Assembly: GCA_007449985.2 (NCBI GenBank)
Contig: VIIQ02000147.1
Location: 124,001-188,000 of the forward strand
DNA length: 64,000 nt
Direction of reading: 5' to 3'
Source: Desmodesmus armatus
Taxonomy: Eukaryota; Chlorophyta; Chlorophyceae; Sphaeropleales; Scenedesmaceae
Shown here: positions 35,494 to 45,178 of the stretch, piece by piece
Numbering within the stretch: the first letter of the stretch is position 1
Layout of the letters: each line of letters opens with the position of its first letter
Made by a program: the position numbers and the translations under genes
The notes under the pieces: generated by a model
Told to the model about the DNA's origin: nothing
The model's database searches: none
Seen by the model: only the letters and a program-made list of their open reading frames with translations

Positions 35494-36260
35494 GTTGGGG
35501 GGGGGGGGAGTTTGTAGTGGCCGGTGAGAGGTGGCCCGGGGAAGGAGGGGGGAGAGAGGGGGGATGCTTGACAGAGTGTGCAACTTTCTCACACACCAGA
35601 CATGTTGAGCGGTGTCGTGTTGGGCAGATGCGAGCACAGGTGGGTTAGTGTTGTGTGGGAAGGGGGGTCCTTCACTGCTGTGGATGAGTTGACGCCAGGG
35701 GCCACGCTCAACAGGCAGGCATTGCAGTTGGTGATGTACTGCTGGCGGTCACTGCACGCGCTCAGGTAGGCTAGCTGGGGTTGTTTCTTTGTGTGTGTGG
35801 GCCCTGGGGGGGGGGATGGGGTACTAGCTGGTACTAGTAGTAGCTAGGCAATTTCAGTGCCGCACAATTCAGGGGGCAGGGCAAGGTGGGTAGAAGGTGG
35901 GCTAAGGCATTGGAGGATGGGGGCGGGCAGGCCCTAGGCACTAGGCAGCTCCTGAGATGTACTGCTGGCGGTGACAGCAAGGGCGCAGGTGGGGGAGGAG
36001 TTTGTAGTGGCCGGTGAGAGGTGGCCCGGGGGGGGGGGGGAGAGAGGGGATGCTTGACAGAGTGTGCAACTCTCTCACAGACCAGACATGTTGGATGGTG
36101 TCGTGATCGGCAGATGCAGCCACAGGTGGGTTAGTGGTGTGTGGGGAAGGGGGTCCTTCACTGCCTTGGAAGAGACGACCCCAGGGGGCCACGCTCAACA
36201 GAGAGGCATTGCAGTGGGTGATGTACTACATCAGTGCTGGCGGTCACTGCACGGGCACAG
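34965..36260 (+). repeat. Copies of PDZ-gene exon edges in following introns
   Basis: 34965-35004 repeats the end of exon 34819-34882 (MKPLGFTLTG). Copies of exon 35384-35493 lie at about 35652-35765 (VDELTPGATLNRQAL, then out of frame), 35945-35990 (last 40 bases only) and 36133-36260 (HAQQRGIAVGDVL with an insertion). Each keeps a CAG/GT border at its end. Confidence 0.88.
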
Positions 36261-36542
36261 GTAGGTTGCCTCACTCTGCTATGCTATGTTCAAAATGCAC
36301 CTGGAGACTGTTTGTATTCCTAGTTGCTTGTTGTGAGGCAAAGCTACCTAGGTGTTCAGGCGCCCCGGGGGGGGGGGGGGGGAAGAGGTAAGGTGTGTCG
36401 GCGGCCGCTCCAGAGGCTGGAGGGTGAGGAGGCTTTAATCGAGGGCACGAAGGGAGGGCATGTTGCTGTGCTGTTGCCAATTATCGCACGTGCAGTGCTG
36501 ACAACGTTGCTGCTGCTGCTGCTGCTGCTGCTGCCTCTTCCA

Positions 36543-36602
<60 letters not shown>

Positions 36603-37577
36603 CCGCAGAAACCTGGTAGCAGTTCCCCCCAGATCGTACTGCTGCCCACCCAGGTCAGTCCTTCAAAACAGTAGCAGCAGCACTACGGTCAAACACATGT
36701 GCGCAGTGCAGCATCGTGCTGCTGCTGCAGCGGCAACGGCAGCAATTGTGATGGCAGCATGTGGCTGCAGTGCTGCTGCAGCAGTGGCAGCAGCGCTAGC
36801 AGCGGCAGCAATCATGACGGCAGCACATGTGCACAGTGCAGCATTGTGGAGCTGCTACAGCAGCAGCGGCAGCAGTAGCAGCATCGCCCCAGTGTTAGTG
36901 CCATTTCTGCTGGACAACAAGTGTAACAACAAGTGGGGAAGGGACTGGATGTATGTGTTACAATTTGTCAACGCTATGCCAGCTCAAGTGTACTTTTAAC
37001 ACGTGGGGGAAATAGGGAGCACTGGTTGACCAAGGCTCAATCGCTATGTCAGCAATGCGCAGTGGCTGCCTTAACCAGGGAAGCGGTAAGCCTGGGGGAC
37101 ACAGAGCAGCTAGCAGGCAGTGTCAGCAATCTGGGCTTACAGCAGCAATGACTTCATTCTTCGAAGCCCCCACCCCATCCCACCCCCCGCCAAAGGCCCA
37201 AACGCACAAGCCCACCAGGCTACTCGCCTAGCCTTTGCCAGGCTGGGTGGGGAGGTAAGGAGGGGGGGGGGGGCGTGCATGTGTGTGTGTGTGTGTGTGT
37301 GGGTGGGGGGGGGGGGGGGGGGGTCCAGAAGCGACCTGACGCGCGTCAGCATCTTGCATACATTCAGTATATGCGTTCTCACACCACTCGCGAGGTTAGC
37401 ACGAGGCTCGAATCTGGTCTCTGGCAACAGTTCGATACAACGAGGCCCTCCACCTTCAGCATCCATACTAGAACCTCGACAAAGTCCCTAGGACCCCTTT
37501 ATTCAGCAAATAGCAGTTTTTTGAGCTTCAAATACTTGCTGAACAGAGACTTACAGCAGACCTGAGCTGATTGTAGC
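35494..37577. other. 3' part of the PDZ gene and upstream region of the N4BP2-like gene
   Basis: Apart from the exon copies and a CTG run, nothing here can be assigned. GCA-rich sequence spans about 36715-36890. A TGTAA at 36922 could end the PDZ transcript. A G-run/GT-run block lies at 37261-37324. Confidence 0.4.
36508..36605. repeat. CTG trinucleotide run
   Basis: About 100 bases of nearly pure CTG with a few CCT and TTG interruptions, ending in a CCGCAG that could act as a splice acceptor. Confidence 0.9.
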
Positions 37578-40500
37578 ATGAAGACACCGCAGCAAGGCGA
37601 AGATGCTCGCTCGAGCAAGGTAGCGGCACTGCTGAAGACTCCTACAAAGAAGGAGCGTGCAAGGAAGAAGAGTGAGTAGGCGAACTAGGCAGGCGCATGG
37701 TGCTGAGACGTGCTCTGCTCTGCCGTGGTGTGCTGTGGTGTGTGTACTCCAGTCCAGTGCTGTGGTGGTGTAGGCCCAAGCGTCGATATGTCATGATGCC
37801 CATCGGTTGCACTCAGCGCTGTGTTTTCTAGTGAAGCTCAATTTAATCTTGGCTGATGGCAGCTGCAGGTCTATTTGCTGCTGCTTGAACAGCAGCAGGT
37901 GTAGACACAGGCTGCTGCTGCTGGCTATGGTTCCCCGCCATGCAGAACACTTCGAGCCCAGCATAGCCACTGGTATTCGCATGCACCTTAGTTGCAATAA
38001 TTTTTGCCTGTATGTATGTCTGCCTAGTTCCCGCCCGCCCGCATGCCCCCCCCCCCCCCCCCCCGGGCCGCCTGCCTGCCTCCCCAGGCCGTGTTGTGCT
38101 GCCACCCAAGCGTGTGTTCATCATGAGGGGCTCCAGGTGCTGGCAAGACCACCAGGGCGCAGCAGCTGGCAGCAGAGGCAGAGGCAATGGGGGCCACAGC
38201 AGCCATACACTGCACTGACAGCTACTTCACTGAGCCTAGGACAGGGGTTTACAGGTGCGGCAGCAGGGGAATACCTTGCTTGCGGCGGGGGGGGGGGGGG
38301 GGGGGGGGGAGGGGTAGCTTTTTTCACATGACTGAGGTTGGGGGGGGGGGTGTCCAGGGAAAGTGGCGCACAGCTGAGGTGGTGGGAAGGGGGGGGGGGG
38401 GGGCTGAGGGACAAAAGCGCAGAGGCGGAGGCGATGGGGGCTACCGTAGCCATACTGTGACAGCCATACACTGCACTGACTCAGTAGCTGAGCTACTTCA
38501 CTGAGCCTAGGACAGGCACATACAGGTGAGGGGGAGGGGAGGGGTAATTGAGCCTAGGACAGGCACATACAGGTGAGGGGGAGGGGAGGGGTAATTGAGG
38601 TGCAATGGCGCACAGTACAGCTGAGGCGACAGTTGTCAGCCTCCTGGGGGGGGGGGGGGGGCTGGGGTACCTAAGGGACAGTGCCACTGTCCCTCAGTGT
38701 GTCATGATGGCGCACAGCTGAGGAGGGTGGGGGCAGGGGGGCTACGGCAGCCATTCACTGCGCTGACAGCTACTTCACTGACCCAAGGACAGGCATTTAC
38801 AGGTATGCACGGCCAATGGGAGGAATCCTATGGTGGTACGATACAAAGGGGGTAAAGGGACAAAGGTGCACAGCTGAGGTGCCACAGCTGAGGTGCCACA
38901 GCTGAGGTGCACAGCTAAGTTAGCCCCCAAAGTTGGCCCGGGGGAGGGGGGGCACAGCTGCCTTCGCTGCACTGACAGCTACTTCACTGACCCAAGGACA
39001 GGCATGTACAGGTAATGCTCCCCTGTCGCAGAGGTGCGAGGGTGTTACCTTGGGTTGGGGTGGTGGTGGCCCGGGGGGGGGGGGGGAGCTAACGGAAGAG
39101 GGCGCACAGCTGAAGTGAGGGGGGGGGGGGGGCTGAGGGACAATGGTGCAAGGTTGAAATGGCAGAGGTAAGGGGAGGGGGCGGCAACAGCGGCCACTCA
39201 CTGCACTGACAGCTACTAGTACCTCAATGACCCTAGGACAGGCACAAACGGGTGCCACCCCTGCGGCAGCAGTGCGAGGGAGTTGCTCTGGGGTGGGGGG
39301 GGGGGGGGGGGGGGGGGGCTGAGGGACAATGCCATTGTGGGGCCTTCAGCTGAAGTGACAGGGGAGGGGGCTGGTGGTGGGGGGGGGGGACAATGAAGCA
39401 AGGTTGATATCGCGGGGTTGGGTTGGAGAGGGGGGACAACAGCAGCCATCACTGCACTGGCAGCTACACTTCACCGACCCTAGGACAGGCACAAAAAGGT
39501 GTGGCACCCCTGCGGCAGCAGTGAAGAGGGGCTGCCTGGGGGGGGGGGTGAGCTGACGGACAATGCCGCAAAGCTGAAGTGACAGGGGAGGGGGCTGGTG
39601 GGGTGGGGGGGGGGGGAGCTGGGGGACAATGCAGCACATCTGTGTGATGGAGGGGGGGGGGTAGCTGAGGGACAATGGCGCACAGCTGAGGTGGGGGGGG
39701 GGGGGGGGGGTAAACTTTGGGACAATGACGCACATCTGACGTAACAGGGGACCCGGGGCGGGGGGGGGGGGGGGGGGTGGGCAGCCATACACTGCACTGA
39801 CGCTCCTGGCTGCTCCTTCACTGACCCAGCGCAGGCACGTCACATGCCACTTCCAGCAACTACAGATAGTTAATTGCAGGGAGCCCCTGGAGCTAAAGTT
39901 CATGCACGTTGATGCACATACGCAACTGCGTACACAACTCAGTTGTGTGCCATAATGCTGCGCCAATACTAAGCTCTTCACTGAAGAGGGGCTCCACTTC
40001 TTGCCATGCCCTGGATCATTGGTCAGGTCAAGAGCAATCTCAAGCGCGCCTGTTCCCGATACCACTGAATGCATGTTGCACTGCAGGTTTGACGTCAGGA
40101 TGATCCAGGCCAACCATGACCGCAACTTCGAGGCCTTCTGTGACTCCCTGGCAGCCGGCACCCACACAGTGGTTGTTGACAACACCAACATACAGCACTG
40201 GCACTACCAACGCTACGAAGAAGAGGCAGAGGAACGGGGCTATGAAGTTGAGGAGGTGCGCGGCACATAAAATCAGTAACTAATTGGTGTTTGAAATGCT
40301 TGTCTGACCAGCAGTATTACTAACTTAGTAGCAGCAGTTGGGGGTCTACAAACCAAGCTGCGTGGCGATGTACTTACAAGCAACAAGTGTGTGGGAGCCC
40401 CAAGATGCCAGCACTGCTTCAAGCATGCGCGCTCCCGGAGTTTCTGTGACTCTCATGCATATTAAAGGGACCTGTGTAGCAACTCACTCATTAATTCATT

Positions 40501-40753
40501 GGCAGTTACTTTATGCTCTCACTTTCCCTGCCTAACTCACTTGCAGGTGGTTGTGGGGCAGTTCACAAGGCGTGCGGCAGAGCAGTACGCTGCACGCTGT
40601 GTGCACAACGTGCCTTTGGAAAAGGTCATGGACATGCTGGAGCAGTGGTGGGATGAGAATGGAGGCGAGACAGAAGACGAAGATGAGGAAGATGAGGGGG
40701 AGGAATCGGACTCAGATGGAAGTGCCATCAGTGATGAGGAGAACAGTGACTGA
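37578..40753 (+). CDS. N4BP2-like P-loop ATPase/kinase-fold protein, frameshifted at the P-loop
   Basis: Exons are 37578-37671, 38088-38254, 40087-40255 and 40547-40753. The protein has a basic start (KTPTKKERARKK), the strand RVFIMRG, a P-loop PGAGKTT, then CTDSYFTEPRTGVYRF, RMIQANHDRNFEAFC, VVVDNTNIQHWHYQRY and a RCVHNVPLEKVMDMLEQWW helix, ending in a Glu/Asp-rich tail. This order is that of N4BP2L1-type proteins, related to polynucleotide kinases. MRG and PGAGKTT are in different frames: ATGAGGGGCT then CCAGGTGCTGGC needs two extra bases, or one fewer. The exon phases then fit exactly. Either the gene is damaged or the base calls are wrong at this point. Substrate unknown. Confidence 0.78.
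38461..39845 (+). repeat. Seven degenerate copies of the end of N4BP2-like exon 38088-38254
   Basis: Each copy contains CACTGCACTGACAGCTACTT or a variant, then ACTGA-CC-AGGACAGGCA and usually a donor-like GT. Positions are about 38461-38526, 38546-38574, 38747-38802, 38958-39012, 39190-39250, 39440-39497 and 39778-39845. Spacers are G-rich with runs of 8-25 G. None has an acceptor at its 5' end. Confidence 0.9.
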
Positions 40754-40849
40754 CAGGAAGGTGGGTCATAGGGGCCAGGTATCTTCTGAGACTAATGGGG
40801 AAAGTTGCCGCTGCATCATAGCGGCTATGAGGGGCCTCCCTGGTGCCTG

Positions 40850-41132
40850 GAGGAGGATGAGGGGGAGTCTGATGCCATCAGTGATTGTAGCAAGCAACAA
40901 GGAAAACAGCTCTACAGATGGTTCCAGCCAGGGCAATTCTGGGCCTTTCGGGGTTTAGGGTTGTTCTGGTGCCCCGGTCGAGGAGTGGTGCTGGGGCTAA
41001 GTCGGATTGAAGCCTTCGGTCGGACCAGTTCCGTTACAATTCCCTTGCAGGTTGCAATACTACATACTACAGTACGCTCACTTCACTTCAGTGATGAGGA
41101 GTGCAGTGACTGACAGGATGGTGGGTCACTGC
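40850..41132 (+). repeat. Copies of the acidic tail of the N4BP2-like last exon downstream of its stop
   Basis: About 40850-40910 reads DEGESDAISD, like the real GEESDSDGSAISDEENSD. About 41088-41132 repeats AGTGATGAGGAG, GCAGTGACTGACAGGA and TGGTGGGTCA, i.e. the stop-codon region. Confidence 0.75.
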
Positions 41133-41338
41133 ATGATGCGGAACAGGCCCCGGCTGGGGCTGGAAGGGGAGTTGCTGGCAGCACACATACTTTTTAACTT
41201 GTACAGATGTGCATTCCCGGAATGTGACATGCTGGCTCAGTGTCAGAGACGAAACATTAGTCACTAATGCGGCGCAGTAACATCATGATGGTTGGGTTGT
41301 TACAGCAACACCAGCCGGCGCCGCTGGTCACCAGCACC

Positions 41339-41395
41339 GGGCTCAGGAAGATCTTGCCAACCGTTGGCAACGGTTGGCAAGATCTTCCTGAGCCC
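41339..41395. repeat. Perfect inverted repeat, 28-bp arms, 1-base spacer
   Basis: The left arm starts GGGCTCAGGAAGATCTTGCC and the right arm ends in its exact complement, with a single G between. It is the longest perfect hairpin seen in the window. Confidence 0.93.
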
Positions 41396-42552
41396 GACGC
41401 AGTTCTACCTCAGGAGCGTTTGTGGGATTGTTGCGGGCCGTCTTTAATGTTGCGCTTGCCGCATTGCCATTCCTTGTGCCACTGCCGCAGGCTACCAACC
41501 AAGCTCACTGTTGTGGAAAGGTATCGTGTGCCAGCATGCTGCGCAGCTGCAGTCCACATGCTTCAAGCACCGCTTCCCATTGGGTGCGCCGTTTCCCAAT
41601 GGGCCGTGACAGCTGCCCTACGTGCCGCTCAAGACAGCAGCAGCGGCAGCAGCAGTAGCAGCTTGCAGTCTGAAGGGTTCAGGAGGAGTTTGGGGTTTAG
41701 GAGGAGGACCATGCAAAAAATGATGCATTATGTGACCACTGCAATGCAGCCGAGGGTCACCCGGGCACCAGTGTGTATGCCTGTGCTGAGGCTGTTATCC
41801 GATAACAGGCTAGCTGCCTAAGTGTTGTGTTGTGATAAGATCGCAGAGGCTGAAGCCGCTTCAGTGCCGGCAGTGCCGTGTCTGTCAACGAAAAGAAGTT
41901 AGTATGCCTAAGTGTTGTGGCAAGCAGCAGCACTGCGGCATTACTAGTGCATGTGTGGCGGGCCATGTACAGGCTCCAGCCTAGTGACTGCAATCTTTAC
42001 TGGATGATTATTCCAGTATCTTTGTGTTGAGGTTCAACGTCGGCTACACTGTATATGTTTTGGTGATTTTGTGACCCATTGAAAGACAGTCGTCTTGGCT
42101 ACTGCAGAGTCAACATGTACAGGCTGTCGAGCAAGAATGGTAGCAGCATTTGCAAGGAAATGTCAAGGTTTTGGAACAGTCACAATCACACAGACTGTGA
42201 TCGAAGTGCCCAGCAGCGCAATGCAGTGCATTTAAAGGAACAACTGCCAGTGGCTTTTGATCGGGGCCCTTCATGGGAGGTGTCATCTCCTGGCACACAT
42301 TTCAAGTATCACCGCTGCATATCCGCTATGTTACACTGTAAGCTGGTAGCTCACAACCACCCACAACCCTTGCTGTCGCTGCCAGCAGCCGACCGCATGC
42401 ATTGTCGCATCAGTTGACCCACTCAGTATTCGTGGTGTTGGATTCAACGGTTGCGGCATGCAGCGCATGCACCCCTAGCGACAGTACTACTGTGACAGGG
42501 GTGTTGGCAACACCGTGGCACCCCAAAAAAGACTGGAATAACCTCATATGAT

Positions 42553-42722
42553 CGATGCAATGATGGCTGCTGGGTTGAACCCATGCCGTCCATAGCGCTG
42601 ACAAGGCGCCGCCATCTCCATCCACTCCACACCCTTCCCGTCCCTGCCAGCCGCCCACACCATGCGTCGCCGCACCAACCCGCTCAACACCGCCGTGGCA
42701 ATTCGCAACGCAAACCCCACTG
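42553..42722 (-). repeat. Copy of the last exon of the membrane-protein gene, beyond its stop
   Basis: About 170 bases align with 42787-42945 at high identity, offset by about 234 bases. The shared plus-strand text includes CCATGCCGTCCATAGCGCT and CACACCATGCGTCGCCGCAC. The copy covers the end of the coding part. Confidence 0.9.
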
Positions 42723-42775
42723 GATACAGTACGTCACCTACTCAAAGAGGCAACTGGAGTGACCTCATAGGGAGC

Positions 42776-44451
42776 TCAAATGATTGAAGCGCTGATGGCT
42801 GCTGGGTTAAACCCATGCCGTCCATAGCGCTCACTAGGCGCCGCCATCTCCATCCACTCCACACTCTTCCCATCCCTCCCAGCCGCCCACACCATGCGTC
42901 GCCGCACCAACCCACTCAACACCGCTGTCCCAACCCGCAGCGCAAACAACACCAGTGACAGCACCACAGCCACCCATATGAGGGTACTAGGGTACACCAC
43001 CGCACATGTGCAGCAGAGACCCACAACAGCAGCCCAAACGAAGGCAAAGGCGACATCCCAGGAAAGGTCGCAAGTGAAGTGGAGGCAGGCCGCGCGGTTG
43101 CCGCCGCAGCTGCGGGCGCGTGCGTTGGGGGATACTGTGAGTACCAGCAACACGACGTCTGAGCAAAGGCCTGCGGGGCGGCAGCGGGGCGGCACGACAG
43201 CAGCAGATGTGGTGCAGCAGAGCAAGCAATGATGGTCAGTCACTCACCAACAGCAGCCAGATGCCCAACAACGATGTGCCACATGTATGGCATACACAAC
43301 AGTGTCAAACTCAATAGGAACAAAACTGGCAAGCAACGCATAGGCTTCTGCACCCAGACTGGACGATTGCATTAATTGGTATCTCAGTGTTGCACTGCAG
43401 TGCAGGTGATAGCACCAGCACAGCTTCAAAGAAGCATACGCAGCCTGCTGCCGTGCACCGTTGGACTCACTTGGTAGGGCCAGTGCCAGTGCGGACACCA
43501 AGCACAGAGTGAATATCACCACCCCGGTAGCCACACTCGATCTGCTGCCGCCCTGGCCATCTGCATCAGCAGCCCAGCTGGTGGCATGCAGCTCGCTGCT
43601 GTAGTAGTCACGCAGGCTGTCTGCCATGTGCCTCACGGCAATGCGGAAGTTCCAAAGGACGGCACCGGCTGCCACCATGAACAACACTGTGAACACCACC
43701 TGTGGGCAGTAGCGGGGGGAGGGGGGGTAGCATCTGAGTCACAGGTTCGGTATTGCATGGGTGTTGTACTACAGGCTTTCTGCCATGCGCCTCATGGATA
43801 TGCGGAACTTCCACAGCACGGCACCAGCTGCGACCATGAACAGCACTGTGAACACCACCTGTGGGCAGTAGTGTGCACAAGTGGGGGTGGGGGTTACAGG
43901 GGGGTGGGGGGGGGGGGGGCGACTGAGTCAAAGGCCGTCTTTGGTATTGCATGTGTGTTACGGGGTGTTACATGGGTGTTGTGTATGGGTGTACAACAAT
44001 CAGCGTCAATCAATGCATTACAGGGTGCAACCTCCCCTGTGTTGTTTGTGCCAGCTGCTTCACATGCACGCTAGTCGCTATGAACCCTCAGAGCCTGCAT
44101 CAACAGTCAGGCATGCTTTGTCCTCGCAAAGAATTGGGCTATGTCAAGCAGTCTTGAGTGTAACTAAATTGAGCAGGCAGCTTCAGCTCGCACCTGCACA
44201 GCCCTCAGGTCTTTCAGGCGCTTCACCAACTTGCCACCTGGGTGATCATACAGCTGCTGTGGCGACGTACCGTGCTGCTGTCTCGGCCTTGACACATTCA
44301 TCCATTCAGCAAACGAGTTCCTTGTGCCTGTTGGTGATGATAGTGGTGAGGCTGTTGATGCTGCTGCTGTTTTTGCTGGTGGTGTGGCAGTGGAAGCCTC
44401 TGTGCAGGGACCCTGTTGGTCCCTGTGACTGCTGCTGTTGACGTTGAACAT
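42776..44451 (-). CDS. Unknown multi-pass membrane protein
   Basis: Minus-strand exons 44451-44194, 43699-43471 and 43170-42776 join in phase and give about 293 residues. The N-terminal 85 residues are polar, rich in Thr, Ser, Gln and Pro. Hydrophobic segments follow: VVFTVLFMVAAGAVLW, ATGVVIFTLCLVSALALAL, LCSDVVLLVLTV (possibly too short), then FAFVWAAVVGLCCTCAVVY and IWVAVVLSLVLFALRV. The tail is soluble and ends NPAAISASII. I do not recognise the family. The ATG at 44451 is the first in frame. A pseudo-copy of the second exon lies between the first and second exons. Confidence 0.75.
43770..43859 (-). repeat. Frame-stopped copy of the start of exon 43699-43471
   Basis: After a CCCACAG acceptor it reads VVFTVLFMVAAGAVLWKFRI, nearly the same as the real exon, then stops at a TAG where the real exon has a CTGCGTGAC continuation. 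Confidence 0.88.
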
Positions 44452-45178
44452 GTTCCGTACGTTGTTTGTGAGGATGGTTGCGACATTGTGTGTGGGTATG
44501 GCCTTGCGAAAGGGCTCTCGGAGTCGAGATTGGTCTGGTCGGGCTGCTGCTGATAAGACATGCCTTCCTCGACGGTTTCGAAGCGGTTATGGGTTTGAGA
44601 CTTTCTGAGTCGAGATACGCTTGCAGTGGCTGAAATAGCTTGTCTTGCTGGCAAGAAACGGACAGGCAGCTGCCCGGTTTGAAGGTCACTGGCCGGGTCA
44701 CTTGAAAGTCCCACTGTGGGTGAGAACGGGTGTCAAACTTGCAGACCACTTTTGAAGGAGCCAAAAGCCGCTGGTCTGACGGAGCTCGGGTTACCCAGGA
44801 TTATATGATGGCGTTGGCCAAGCGGCTTGCATGACGAAGGTCAGTTGCAGGTGCGTTCCATTCCTGTTTTTTTTGGCATTTCGCGTCTCATCGTGATTTG
44901 AATGTGTCTTTCAGTGTCTTGGGACAGCAAAAGTGGACTTGGAGCCTGTGTGTTTGTATCTGAGAGGAACACCTTGTGATGCATGTGGACATGCTGCAGC
45001 AGTAGAGCCAGGCTTGCACCAGAGGCATGCCTGCGGTCTTGAAATGCAGTGATTATCCAAAGCTTAAACATCATCAGGTTGCTGTTGGATGCTGTTCGGA
45101 AGCAAGTGGCTCTGAATCAAAGGGGGCCCCCGGGTGTGGGGTGCGTCCCAAGTTGGGCAGGCTTGCTCTAGGGCATAC
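44452..45178. other. Intergenic region between divergent genes
   Basis: Divergent promoters are expected here. Minus-strand frames extend upstream of ATG 44451 in other phases but show no family signal. Confidence 0.4.

Larger units (their letters stand above)
40754..42775. other. Region after the N4BP2-like gene
   Basis: Expected 3' UTR, then a stretch with no supported gene. It includes exon-tail copies, a strong hairpin at 41339-41395, and near 42553-42722 a copy of the next gene's last exon. An ATG-started frame of 184 codons at 41267 runs through the hairpin and has no recognisable domain. Confidence 0.45.

Noticed and set aside
36324..36674. Poly-Leu frame through the CTG run, as a membrane protein
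   Set aside because: It is a trinucleotide repeat read as Leu; there is no conserved flank.
41267..41821. ATG-started frame of 184 codons
   Set aside because: It runs through a perfect 28-bp hairpin and exon-tail repeats, with no family signal.
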